DNA of 64,000 nt from Azospirillum brasilense. Its GTDB lineage: Bacteria; Pseudomonadota; Alphaproteobacteria; Azospirillales; Azospirillaceae. The notes under the pieces are model-generated. The model ran no database searches, was not told where the DNA came from, and worked only from the letters and a program-made list of their open reading frames with translations. A program made the translations under genes and the position numbers. Position 1 is the stretch's first letter. Each line of letters begins with the position of its first letter. Below, piece by piece: positions 8,429 to 17,937 of this stretch. The stretch lies in the NCBI RefSeq assembly GCF_001315015.1, contig NZ_CP012914.1, positions 2,825,001 through 2,889,000 on the forward strand, in the 5' to 3' direction.

Positions 8429-9676
8429 TCAGCCCCCCAGATACCCCAGCACGCCCTTCCCCACCCGCGCGCCCATGGCGAAGCAGCCCTGGAGGAGGTA
8501 GCCGCCGGTCGGCGCCTCCCAATCCAGCATCTCCCCGGCGACGAAGGTCCCCGGCAAGCGGGTCAGCATCAGAGAATCGTCCAGCTCCCCCAGCCGGACG
8601 CCGCCGGCGGTGGAGATGGCGCGCTCGATGGGCCGCACCCCGGTCAGCACCATCGACAGGCCCTTGATCTGGCGGGCCAGCGCCGCCGGGTCGGACAGCT
8701 CCGACGCCGGAGTGAATTCGCGCAGCAGGGCGGCGCGCGGGCCGGTCAGCGACAGAGACTTCTTCAGGAAGGTGGACAGCGACTCCGCGCCGCGGCGGCG
8801 CAGCCGTTTGGCGATCGCCGACTCCGGCAGGTCCGGCATCAGGTCGATGGTTAGGGCGGCCCAACCCTCGCGCTCGATGGCGTCGCGCAAAGGGGCGCTC
8901 AGCGCGTAGACGGCGCCGCCCTCGATGCCGGTCTCGGTGATGACGAACTCGCCCTTCAGCCGGCGGTCGCCGAAGGCGAGGCCGACGCTCTTGACCGGCT
9001 GGCCGGCGAAGCGTTCGCGCAGGTGATCGGACCAGGGCACCTCGAAGCCCATGTTGGACGGGCGCAACGGCGCGATGTCCACCCCGCGCGCGGCGAGAAG
9101 CTCCGTCCAGACGCCGTCGGAGCCGGTGCGCGGCCAGCTCGCCCCGCCCAGCGCCAGCAGGGTGGCGCGCGGGGCGACGGTGGTCTCGCTGCCGTCGCCG
9201 CGCTGGACGCGCAGCGCGCCGGACGCGTCCCAACCGAGCCAGCGGTGGCGGGTGTGCAGGGTGACGCCCAGCCCCTCCAGCCGGCGCAGCCACGCGCGGA
9301 CCAGGGTGGAGGCCTTCATCTGCACCGGAAAGACGCGCCCGCTGGAGCCGACGAAGGTCTCGATCCCGAGCCCCGCCGCCCAATCGCACAGGTCCGCCGG
9401 GGAGAAGCCGGCCAGCAGCTCGGCGAACAGGGGGGCTTGCGTGCCGTAGCGGGCGGTGAAGGCGTCCAGCGCTTCGGAATGGGTCAGGTTCAGCCCGCCG
9501 CGCCCGGCCAGCAGCAGCTTGCGCGCCGGGGTGGGCATCCGTTCATAGACGGCGACCGAGCGGCCCGCCGCGGCGATGACCTCCGCCGCCATCAGCCCGG
9601 CCGGGCCGGCGCCGATGATCGCAACATCGGGAGAAAAGGCATCGGGAGAAGAAACAGTGTCAGGGGCGTCGGTCAT
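8429..9676 (-). CDS. HI0933-type NAD(P)/FAD-dependent oxidoreductase
   Basis: The 415-residue flavoprotein begins MTDAPDTVSS; the Rossmann motif VAIIGAGPAGLMAAEVIAAAG binds the FAD ADP moiety. The downstream ARKLLLAGRGGLNLTHSE motif and C-terminal TFVAGEMLDWEAPTGGYLLQ motif are typical of the HI0933/TIGR03862 group of uncharacterised aminoacetone-oxidase-like flavoproteins. The substrate is unknown. ATG 9676 is chosen over an upstream in-frame start at 9766 because it places the Rossmann fold near the N-terminus, as in the family. It converges with mrcA and appears to be a single-gene unit. Confidence 0.85.
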   Translation of the reverse strand: MTDAPDTVSSPDAFSPDVAIIGAGPAGLMAAEVIAAAGRSVAVYERMPTPARKLLLAGRGGLNLTHSEALDAFTARYGTQAPLFAELLAGFSPADLCDWAAGLGIETFVGSSGRVFPVQMKASTLVRAWLRRLEGLGVTLHTRHRWLGWDASGALRVQRGDGSETTVAPRATLLALGGASWPRTGSDGVWTELLAARGVDIAPLRPSNMGFEVPWSDHLRERFAGQPVKSVGLAFGDRRLKGEFVITETGIEGGAVYALSAPLRDAIEREGWAALTIDLMPDLPESAIAKRLRRRGAESLSTFLKKSLSLTGPRAALLREFTPASELSDPAALARQIKGLSMVLTGVRPIERAISTAGGVRLGELDDSLMLTRLPGTFVAGEMLDWEAPTGGYLLQGCFAMGARVGKGVLGYLGG

Positions 9677-9799
9677 CGGGTCCCCCGAGGGGTGAAGGAT
9701 GTCGACCGGTCCCGTCCGCACCGCCTTCGCCAAAGGAAAAGGCAGCGTCGGACGGGACCGGGGCACTCAAGAAGCGGGAATCGGCGGCGCGGGACCGGA

Positions 9800-10063
9800 T
9801 CAGTCCGCGTCGTCCTCCTGGGCCACCTCGTCGGCAAGGTCGTTGGCCATGTCGGCGAAATAGCCCGCGTCCACCTCCAGCCCGTTTTCCTCGCAGATCC
9901 GCATGAAGATGCGGTAGGCGTGCAGGATCGCGACGTCGAGAACGGCGAGGTCGCCCTCCTCGCTGTGCTTGTCGGTGACGCCACGCTCCTGGAGCGTGCC
10001 GACGATGTCGTGAGAGGCGGCCTGAAGCACCGCTTCCATAGCTTGTTTGTGCAGAGTCGACAT
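9800..10063 (-). CDS. Hypothetical 87-residue acidic protein
   Basis: The protein begins MSTLHKQAMEAVLQAASHDI and ends in a very acidic stretch (ADEVAQEDDAD). Predicted helices dominate. No domain was recognised. The ATG at 10063 is preceded by AGAGGA at a fitting distance, which decides this start over upstream in-frame candidates at 10195 and 10117. It lies downstream of the pentaheme cytochrome gene on the same strand, with a 109-bp gap, and could be read through from it. Confidence 0.65.
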   Translation of the reverse strand: MSTLHKQAMEAVLQAASHDIVGTLQERGVTDKHSEEGDLAVLDVAILHAYRIFMRICEENGLEVDAGYFADMANDLADEVAQEDDAD

Positions 10064-10172
10064 CGCGGGGGTCCTCTTTCTCAAGTGGTCGTCTGCCGTC
10101 GGGCGCGGCGCGTTCATTGCCGGCCCGTGGTAGAAAACCCCTCTTAGCAGCTTCGGGTTCTCGCCGCAGCGA

Positions 10173-11321
10173 TCATCGCGCGCCGTCCTTTGCATGGCTC
10201 TGCAGATAGGTCAGCAGCAGGCGGCCCTCCTCCTCGTTCAGCCGGGTCAGCCGCTTCATGGCGTTCATCTTTCCGATCCAGGCGTTCGCGTCGAAGTCGG
10301 CCGGCGGGTGCAGCGTGTGGCAGAGCGAGCAGTTGGCGTCGTAGACCCGCGCCCCGTAGTCCCACAGCGCGCCGAGCGTCGCCACATAACCGCCGGCCCC
10401 GGTCCAGGCGGTCAGGCGGACCTCCGTCCATTCCTGTTCGGTCTCGGGATCGGTGACGGTGCGCAGCGCAGCCGTCTGGCCCGCCACCGCCGCGTTCAGC
10501 TTGACCGTGGTGATGCGCTTGCCCGGCTGGGCGTAGAGCGTCTGGGTGGAGCTGCCGCGCTGCCAGCCGGTGATCTCCACCTTCAGGGCGTCGCCCTCCG
10601 CCGCCAGGACCTTGACCGGGGTCGCCGCGGCGATCTCGCCGTCCCCGGCGCTCCCAGGGGTCGGCGGCGCGCCGTACAAAGCGAGGCTGGTCAGGGCGTA
10701 GGCGGTGTCGCCGGGCTTGAGGGCCAGCGCCTTCGCCTGATCCGACAGGCCGGCGAAGAGTTGGCGATGGCCGGCGGTGACGTCGGGGAAGCTGTGGGCG
10801 ATGCCCTTATGGCAGTCGATGCAGGTCTTGCCGGCCTTCTCCGCCCCTTCCATGGCGCTGGCCGCCTTCGGCGTCTGCTTGTGGAAGTCCATGGCGCCGA
10901 AGGAATGGCAGTTGCGGCATTCCTGGCTGTCGGTGGCGCGCATGCGGTCCCATTCGCGGCGCGCCAGCGTGTGGCGCTTGGCCTCGAACTTCTCCTTGGT
11001 GTCGATGGAGCCGATGAGCCAGTGGTACAGCTCGCCGGAGGCCTGCACCTTGCGGATCACCTTGTGCGTCCAGTCGCGCGGGACGTGGCAGTCGGCGCAG
11101 GTCGCCCTTACGCCCGAGGCGTTCTGGTAGTGCGGCGAGGACTTGTACTCGACATACACGTTGTCGCGCATCTCGTGGCAGGAGATGCAGAACTCCAGGC
11201 TGTTGGTCGCTTCCATCGCGGTGTTGAAGCCGCCCCAGCCGACCACCCCCACGACGACGCCCACCAGACCGGCCAGCGCGAGCGCCCCGAAGCCGCCCGC
11301 CGTCTTCCATCCCCACCGCAT
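10173..11321 (-). CDS. Pentaheme NapC/NirT/TorC-type quinol dehydrogenase cytochrome
   Basis: The 382-residue protein has an N-terminal membrane anchor (about residues 8-30) and four heme motifs in the NapC-like domain (CISCH, CADCH, CRNCH, CIDCH). A C-terminal extension holds a fifth, CSLCH. NapC and NirT stop after four hemes; a fifth heme on a C-terminal domain is the TorC pattern. Such proteins take electrons from quinol and pass them to periplasmic reductases. No TMAO, nitrate or nitrite reductase gene is adjacent. The neighbour on the same strand is a di-heme cytochrome c peroxidase, so it may feed that enzyme; this is inferred from position. Confidence 0.88.
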   Translation of the reverse strand: MRWGWKTAGGFGALALAGLVGVVVGVVGWGGFNTAMEATNSLEFCISCHEMRDNVYVEYKSSPHYQNASGVRATCADCHVPRDWTHKVIRKVQASGELYHWLIGSIDTKEKFEAKRHTLARREWDRMRATDSQECRNCHSFGAMDFHKQTPKAASAMEGAEKAGKTCIDCHKGIAHSFPDVTAGHRQLFAGLSDQAKALALKPGDTAYALTSLALYGAPPTPGSAGDGEIAAATPVKVLAAEGDALKVEITGWQRGSSTQTLYAQPGKRITTVKLNAAVAGQTAALRTVTDPETEQEWTEVRLTAWTGAGGYVATLGALWDYGARVYDANCSLCHTLHPPADFDANAWIGKMNAMKRLTRLNEEEGRLLLTYLQSHAKDGAR

Positions 11322-11351
11322 GTCGATACCCTGGACACTCTGGCAATCCTC

Positions 11352-11473
11352 AACCCTCTCCCCTCCGGGGAGAGGGTGCCCGCGAAGCGGGCGGTGAGGG
11401 GGTTGCGCGTTTCCGGCACGTCCGGCACAAGCGCACCCCCCTCACCCTAACCCTCTCCCCGGAGGGGAGAGGG
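11352..11473. repeat. ~120-bp dispersed intergenic palindromic repeat, copy 1
   Basis: The outer arms are CCCTCTCCCC...GGGGAGAGGG hairpins. The inner pair GAGGGGGTTGCGC / GCGCACCCCCCTC lies around a core containing TCCGGCACAAGCGCA. The same element recurs at 17804-17924 and 53409-53528. It lies between the cytochrome and peroxidase genes. Confidence 0.85.
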
Positions 11474-11489
11474 AATACCCCCCAACCCG

Positions 11490-12494
11490 TCAGTCGAAGG
11501 GATGCGGCTTCGGCGTCTTGTCCGTGGACGGCGGCAGGATCGGCAGAGCGAAGCTCGGCTGGTCACCGGTCAGCGTCTTCAGGAAGGCGACGATCTTGGC
11601 GTTCTCGTCGGGCGAGAACTTCTTGCCCAACTGGATGCGGCCCATGACGTCCACGGCGTCGGACAGCGTCGCGGCCTCGCCGTCGTGGAAGTAGGGGTAG
11701 GTCAGCGCGACGTTGCGCAGCGTCGGAACCTTGAAGTTGAAGCGGTCGGCCTCCTCCTTGGTCACCGCGATGCGGCCCTCGGCGGGGTTGTTGGTCTTGT
11801 AGGGCTCGACGACGCCCATCTTCTGGAAGGTGTTGCCGCCGACGGCCGAACCGTTGTGGCAGGCGGTGCAGCCCGAGTCCTTGAACAGCTCGTAGCCTTC
11901 CAGCTCGACGGTGGTGAGGGCCTTCTTGTCGCCCTTCAGCCACTGATCGAAGCGGGAGTTCGGCGTGACCAGCGTCTCCTCGAAGGCGGCGATGGCCTTG
12001 GTCACTTCCTCGATGGTGATCGTGGTTTCACCGAAGACCTCGGCGAATTCCTTCTGGTATTCGGGGATGGAGCGCAGCACCTCGACCGCCAGGGCGTGGG
12101 TGGAGCCCATCTCGCCGGGGTTGGCGATCGGGCCGCCGGCCTGCTCCTGCAACGTCAGGGCGCGGCCGTCCCAGAACTGCGCCACGTTCAGGCTGGAGTT
12201 CAGAACGGTCGGCGAGTTGATCGGGCCCTGCTGCCAGTTGTGGCCGACGGAGGTCTTCAGGTTGTCGGTGCCGCCCATGGACAGGTTGTGGCACGAGTTG
12301 CAGGAGATGAAGCCGGACTTGGACAGCCGGGGATCGAAGTACAGCTTCTTGCCAAGTTCAACCAATCCGGGATTGGTGACCTTCGCCGGCTCGATCGGCG
12401 AAATCGGTTCGTCGGCGGCGAACGCCGGCACGCCGAAGGTGGCGACGGAGGCCGCCAGCATGGCCGCGAACGACACGGCAGCACGCATGGACAT
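11490..12494 (-). CDS. ccpA: Di-heme cytochrome c peroxidase
   Basis: The 334-residue periplasmic enzyme reduces H2O2 to water with electrons from c-type cytochromes. A signal peptide ends near AFA-ADEPIS (about residue 27). Two heme-binding sites are visible, CNSCH (about 65) and CTACH (about 210), separated by the canonical MauG/CcpA domain pattern (LSKSGFISCNSCHNLSMGG; PTLRNVALTYPYFHDG). ATG 12494 has GGGAG seven bases upstream. Together with the quinol-linked pentaheme cytochrome downstream and catalase upstream it forms a peroxide-removal neighbourhood. Confidence 0.93.
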   Translation of the reverse strand: MSMRAAVSFAAMLAASVATFGVPAFAADEPISPIEPAKVTNPGLVELGKKLYFDPRLSKSGFISCNSCHNLSMGGTDNLKTSVGHNWQQGPINSPTVLNSSLNVAQFWDGRALTLQEQAGGPIANPGEMGSTHALAVEVLRSIPEYQKEFAEVFGETTITIEEVTKAIAAFEETLVTPNSRFDQWLKGDKKALTTVELEGYELFKDSGCTACHNGSAVGGNTFQKMGVVEPYKTNNPAEGRIAVTKEEADRFNFKVPTLRNVALTYPYFHDGEAATLSDAVDVMGRIQLGKKFSPDENAKIVAFLKTLTGDQPSFALPILPPSTDKTPKPHPFD

Positions 12495-12662
12495 CGCACT
12501 TCTCCCTTATCGAAGTTCTAATATTTTGGCTAATGCCTTGATGCAAAATGACAGTGGCACGCCCCGCTCTGGTGATACCAGTGACAGGCGTGTCGCGCGG
12601 CAACTTGCCGCATGTCCGTACACGAATTGTGACTACTCAAAACAGTCATCGGTGCGGGCATG

Positions 12663-12693
12663 AAAAAGGGGCGGCGGGACAACCCGCCGCCCC
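12663..12693 (-). terminator. Rho-independent terminator of the catalase gene
   Basis: On the minus strand GGGGCGGCGGG-TTGT-CCCGCCGCCCC forms a perfect 11-bp stem followed by TTTTT. It lies 38 bp past the catalase stop. Confidence 0.92.
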
Positions 12694-12730
12694 ATCGGGA
12701 CGTCAACCGATTGATGATCTTAGGTTGTGC

Positions 12731-14425
12731 CTAATCGGCAGCGGCTTGGCTGGCCATGCCGCCTTGCGCGCCGGACGGCATGCCCTTCACCACCTCGTCC
12801 GCCGTGGCGCGGTGGACCTTCACGGAGCCGGTCCACTGGCCCCAGGCCTTCGGGTCGATGGTGTCGCCGTTCCTGCCCAGCGCCTTCAGCCGCTTCTGGT
12901 CCTCGTCGGTCAGCACCTGCTTGGGCAGGGAGGCCAAGCCGGCGACGTCGGCGGCGGTCATGCCCAGCATGCCGGCCACCCGGCTGCCGTAGTCGTCATG
13001 GATCAGGAAGAAGTGCCAGAGCATCCGCTCCTGGACGTCGCGTTCGCACTGGCCGAGCAGGGTGCCCATGTTCAGGACCAGATCGTCGCGCTCCCAGTCC
13101 ATCATGGTGCAGTAGCGGGCGCGCGGCTGGACGTAGTCGTTGCGGCGCTCGATCACGCTGCGGGTCAGGCGGCCGTGGATCTCCGGCGGGTTGTTCGGCT
13201 CCTCCCGCTGGGCCTCGGTCAGGCCGTTGTGGATGGACGGCTCGAAATTGACGTGTGGGTTCTGCCCCGGGGCCAGATCGCGCTGGTAGGACATTTGCCC
13301 ACCCGACAGGTTGGTGGCGACCGCCGCGTTCTTGGCTTGGTTGATCGGCAACTGCTGATAGTTGGGGCCGACCCGGTAGCGCTGCGTGTCGGAGTAGGAG
13401 AAGGTCCGCCCGACCAGCATCTTGTCGTCGGAGAAGTCCAGCCCGTCGACCAGGACGCCGGTGCCCATGGCGATCTGTTCGTTCTCGTTGAAGAAGTCCT
13501 CGACGTTGCGGTTCAGCGTCATCACGCCGACGTGGCGCAGCGGGAAGTCCGACTCCGGCCAGACCTTGGTGTCGTCCAGCGGGTCCCACTCAAGCTCGGG
13601 ATGATCGTGATCCTCCATGACCTGGACATACAGATCCCACTGCGGGTGGTCGCCCCGGTCGATGGCCTCATAGAGGTCCTTGGAGGCGGAGCCGAGATCC
13701 TGCCCCTGCACCTTCGCCGCCTCTTCCGCCGTCAGGGAGGCGACGCCGCAGCGCGGGTGGAAGTGGTACTTGACCAACACCGTGTCGCCGTTGGCGTTCA
13801 CCATCTTGTAGGTGTTCACGCCGAAGCCTTCCATGTGCCGGTAGTTGGCCGGAATCCCGCGCGGGCTGAACAGATGCGTCAGCATGTGCATGGATTCGGG
13901 CGTCTGGCTCATGAAGTCGAAGATGCGGTTCGGCTCCTGGCGGAAGGTCACCGGATCGGGCTTCAGCGAGTGGATGACGTCGGGGAACTTGATGGCGTCG
14001 CGGATGAAGAAGACCGGCAGGTTGTTGCCGACGAGATCCCAGTTGCCGTCCTCGGTGTAGAACTTCACCGCGAAGCCGCGCGGGTCGCGGGCCACCTCCG
14101 ACGAATCGCGCCCGCCGATGACGGTGGAGAAGCGGATGGCCAGCGGGGTCTTCTTGCCGGCCTGCCCGAACAGCTTGGCACGGGTGTATTTGGACGCCGG
14201 CTCGTCGCCGATCTTGCCCGTCGCCTCGAATTCCCCGTAGCAGACGAAGCCGCGGGCGTGAACCACGCGCTCCGGAATGCGCTCGCGGTCGAAGTGGGAG
14301 ATCTTCTCCAGGAACTGGTAGTTCTCCAGCGTCGCCGGGCCGCGCGCTCCCACGGTGCGCTGGGATTGGTTGTTGGTGATCGGGTGGCCCTGACGGTTGG
14401 TCAGAGTCTTCGATTGGTCAGCCAT
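12731..14425 (-). CDS. katA: Monofunctional heme catalase
   Basis: The 564-residue catalase decomposes H2O2. Visible family motifs include the distal histidine in VVHARGFVCYGEFE, the asparagine in WDLVGNNLPVFFIRD and the proximal heme tyrosine in RTFSYSDTQRYRVGPNY. The N-terminus MADQSKTLTNRQGHPITNNQ is the usual catalase opening and GGGAG stands before ATG 14425, so longer in-frame starts are rejected. The C-terminal tail beyond the catalase core is longer than in small-subunit catalases (about 480 residues). A strong terminator follows. Its position beside ccpA suggests a shared peroxide-defence role. Confidence 0.95.
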   Translation of the reverse strand: MADQSKTLTNRQGHPITNNQSQRTVGARGPATLENYQFLEKISHFDRERIPERVVHARGFVCYGEFEATGKIGDEPASKYTRAKLFGQAGKKTPLAIRFSTVIGGRDSSEVARDPRGFAVKFYTEDGNWDLVGNNLPVFFIRDAIKFPDVIHSLKPDPVTFRQEPNRIFDFMSQTPESMHMLTHLFSPRGIPANYRHMEGFGVNTYKMVNANGDTVLVKYHFHPRCGVASLTAEEAAKVQGQDLGSASKDLYEAIDRGDHPQWDLYVQVMEDHDHPELEWDPLDDTKVWPESDFPLRHVGVMTLNRNVEDFFNENEQIAMGTGVLVDGLDFSDDKMLVGRTFSYSDTQRYRVGPNYQQLPINQAKNAAVATNLSGGQMSYQRDLAPGQNPHVNFEPSIHNGLTEAQREEPNNPPEIHGRLTRSVIERRNDYVQPRARYCTMMDWERDDLVLNMGTLLGQCERDVQERMLWHFFLIHDDYGSRVAGMLGMTAADVAGLASLPKQVLTDEDQKRLKALGRNGDTIDPKAWGQWTGSVKVHRATADEVVKGMPSGAQGGMASQAAAD

Positions 14426-14561
14426 CGCTTTCTCCCTGAACAGCAAGCCGTGCCGGCGCACCTCTGGGGCGTCCGGTTGGGAGGTCAACGTCCCCAGTTT
14501 GGAACCGTTCCAATCCAAAACGCCGGCCGGCGGCACCCTGTCCGTCAGGGAGATGCCCAAA

Positions 14562-14596
14562 CGGAAAAGGGCGGCCCCGAGGGACCGCCCTTTCCG
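14562..14596 (-). terminator. Terminator of groESL
   Basis: CGGAAAAGGGCGG and CCGCCCTTTCCG pair to form a stem about 26 bp past the groEL stop; on the minus strand the stem is followed by a T-containing run. Confidence 0.75.
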
Positions 14597-14621
14597 CAAA
14601 CGTCGTGGATGACGTGAGCTA

Positions 14622-16268
<1,647 letters not shown>

Positions 16269-16317
16269 TCACTTCCTTGAAATTCGGGGGGTTGGATCGC
16301 TCAGCGCGGGCGGAGGC

Positions 16318-16608
16318 TCAGGCCTCGACGACGCCCATGATGTCGGATTCCTTCATGATGAGGAAATCCTCGCCCTCGATCTTCACCTCGGTGCCCGACC
16401 ACTTGCCGAACAGGATGCGGTCGCCGGCCTTCACGTCGAGCGCAACGACCTTGCCGCTCTCGTCACGGGCGCCCGGACCCACCGCGACGACCTGGCCCTC
16501 CTGGGGCTTTTCCTTCGCGGTGTCGGGGATGATGATCCCGCCCTTGGTCTTGGTGTCGGACTCCAGACGCTTGACGACGACGCGGTCGTGCAGCGGACGG
16601 AACTTCAT
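16318..16608 (-). CDS. groES: Co-chaperonin GroES (Hsp10)
   Basis: The 96-residue protein begins [20 protein letters not shown], with the mobile loop [17 protein letters not shown] and the roof sequence [20 protein letters not shown]. It caps GroEL. GGAGG stands eight bases before ATG 16608. Genes groES then groEL read leftward from the CIRCE element at 16665-16691. Confidence 0.99.
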   Translation of the reverse strand: MKFRPLHDRVVVKRLESDTKTKGGIIIPDTAKEKPQEGQVVAVGPGARDESGKVVALDVKAGDRILFGKWSGTEVKIEGEDFLIMKESDIMGVVEA

Positions 16609-16664
16609 GGGGATGCCTCCAGGATCAAGGCTTATTGAAAGGATTGGCGCCGGGCTCGGGGCTG

Positions 16665-16691
16665 TTAGCACTCTCCCCCGGCGAGTGCCAG
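16665..16691 (-). promoter_or_regulatory. CIRCE operator (HrcA site)
   Basis: TTAGCACTC, nine bases, then GAGTGCCAG: the left half matches the CIRCE consensus exactly and the right half in seven of nine positions. It lies 57 bp before the groES start, the usual place for HrcA repression released on heat shock. A CTTGAA hexamer on the minus strand near 16720 could be the -35 of the promoter. Confidence 0.93.
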
Positions 16692-16902
16692 ACAGCTAAT
16701 CGAGCTGCGGTTTTGATTCAAGAGGGTCGTTGCGGCAATCGGTGCGATTCCTGGCAGCAGTCGCCCCTCCTTGCTGCTAATGCATTGAAATAGCAGAAAA
16801 ATTTTTGTTGCCCGCCGCAGCCGCGAACGGCACACTTTCACAAAAGAATCATCAGGACGCAGCGGAAGGACGCCACCGGTTCCACCATCACGGAGGCAGA
16901 GC

Positions 16903-17166
16903 ATGGGCAGTCTGGGGCTTCAGCTTCGCGATTACCGCCTGACCACGGCGGAGATTCTGTACCACATGCCGGACCACCCGCACCTGCTGCAGAGCTATCT
17001 CTGGCAGGAATTGGACCTCGCGCCCGGCTACCCGGTGCTGCGCCGGTTCCTGGATTTCTGGCAGGCCAACCTGGACGGCAAGCTGCATTCGGTGAAGCTG
17101 GCGACCCACCGCCTGATCACACCGGGCGAGGCCCGCGCGGTGGCCGCGGAATTCCGCTGGACCTGA
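16903..17166 (+). CDS. usg: Usg family protein
   Basis: The 87-residue protein contains LRDYRLTTAEILYHMPDHP and LLQSYLWQELDLAPGYPVL, characteristic of the small Usg family found across alphaproteobacteria. The family was named for an upstream gene near trpF. Its function is unknown. GGAGG lies about eight bases before ATG 16903. It is transcribed divergently from groESL and alone here, without trp genes. Confidence 0.88.
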   Translation: MGSLGLQLRDYRLTTAEILYHMPDHPHLLQSYLWQELDLAPGYPVLRRFLDFWQANLDGKLHSVKLATHRLITPGEARAVAAEFRWT

Positions 17167-17292
17167 CGCCCCACACCCCAGAAACGCGGGAAAATGTGAA
17201 AAAATAAACCATTATTAAGAGTATAACTCTTTCGATACCCTTTCCTCAGCACGAACCGTCCGTGCCGATGCACGTCCACGACAAGCTGGGGA

Positions 17293-17793
17293 ATGACGAA
17301 CATGACGACGCCGGTCTGCCAAGAAGCGGTCAACCTCGTGAAGCATTTCGAGGGGCTTTACCTCAACGCCTACCTGTGCCCGGCGGGGGTGCCGACCATC
17401 GGCTACGGCCACACCGCCGGGGTCGAACTGGGGCAGAGCATCACCTCCGCCCAGGCCGACAATTTCCTGCAGTCGGACCTGACCACCGCCGCCGCCCAGG
17501 TGGACAAGCTGGTCACCGTCGCGCTGAACCCCGACCAACGCGGCGCGCTGGCTTCCTTCGTGTTCAACCTGGGGGCCGGCAGCCTGCAGTGCTCGACTCT
17601 GCTGCGCCTGCTGAACCAGGGCGACTATGAGGGCGCCGCCGGCCAGTTCGGCCGCTGGGTCTACGCCACGGTCAACGGCGTCAAGACGCAGCTTCCGGGT
17701 CTGGTCAAGCGCCGCGCCGCCGAGGCCGACCTGTTCGAAAGCTCCACCACGCCGCTGCCCCAGGCGGCGGTCAGCACCGCCACGGGCGCGTGA
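17293..17793 (+). CDS. GH24 (T4-type) lysozyme / endolysin-like muramidase
   Basis: The 166-residue protein has the phage-lysozyme fold: catalytic Glu in VKHFEGLYLNAYLCPAG, followed by VPTIGYGHTAGVELG and the LNPDQRGALASFVFNLGAG motif. It should cleave peptidoglycan between MurNAc and GlcNAc. No signal peptide, holin or phage genes are near it, so it is a stand-alone endolysin-like gene, perhaps domesticated or secreted by other means. The C-terminal about 15 residues are a low-complexity tail. GGGGA precedes ATG 17293. Confidence 0.9.
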   Translation: MTNMTTPVCQEAVNLVKHFEGLYLNAYLCPAGVPTIGYGHTAGVELGQSITSAQADNFLQSDLTTAAAQVDKLVTVALNPDQRGALASFVFNLGAGSLQCSTLLRLLNQGDYEGAAGQFGRWVYATVNGVKTQLPGLVKRRAAEADLFESSTTPLPQAAVSTATGA

Positions 17794-17803
17794 ACGCTCT
17801 TAA

Positions 17804-17924
17804 TAACCCTCTCCCCCCTGGGGAGAGGGTGGCCCGGAGGGCCGGTGAGGGGGTTGTACGTGGCCGTTCGTCCGGCAAAAGCGCATCCCCCTCACCCTAA
17901 CCCTCTCCCCAGAGGGGAGAGGGA
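17804..17924. repeat. ~120-bp dispersed intergenic palindromic repeat, copy 2
   Basis: This is the same element as at 11352-11473, between the convergent lysozyme and Nfn-like genes. The arms are CCCTCTCCCC and GGGGAGAGGG, and the inner GAGGGGGTTG and ATCCCCCTCACCCTAACCC blocks are conserved. Confidence 0.85.
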
Positions 17925-17937
17925 AAGCATCTCCCCT

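Noticed and set aside
12538..12551. TTGAT-GCAA-AATGA near the ccpA promoter, considered as an FNR box
   Set aside because: Only one half-site matches the TTGAT-N4-ATCAA consensus; the other half is too far off to claim regulation.
12548..14617. Plus-strand frame covering the catalase region
   Set aside because: It is opposite catalase, with a repetitive composition and no ribosome-binding site; the minus-strand gene has diagnostic catalase motifs and a terminator.
17293..17793. Lysozyme gene as evidence of a prophage
   Set aside because: No holin, tail, capsid, integrase or att-like sequence is near; the neighbours are ordinary chromosomal genes.
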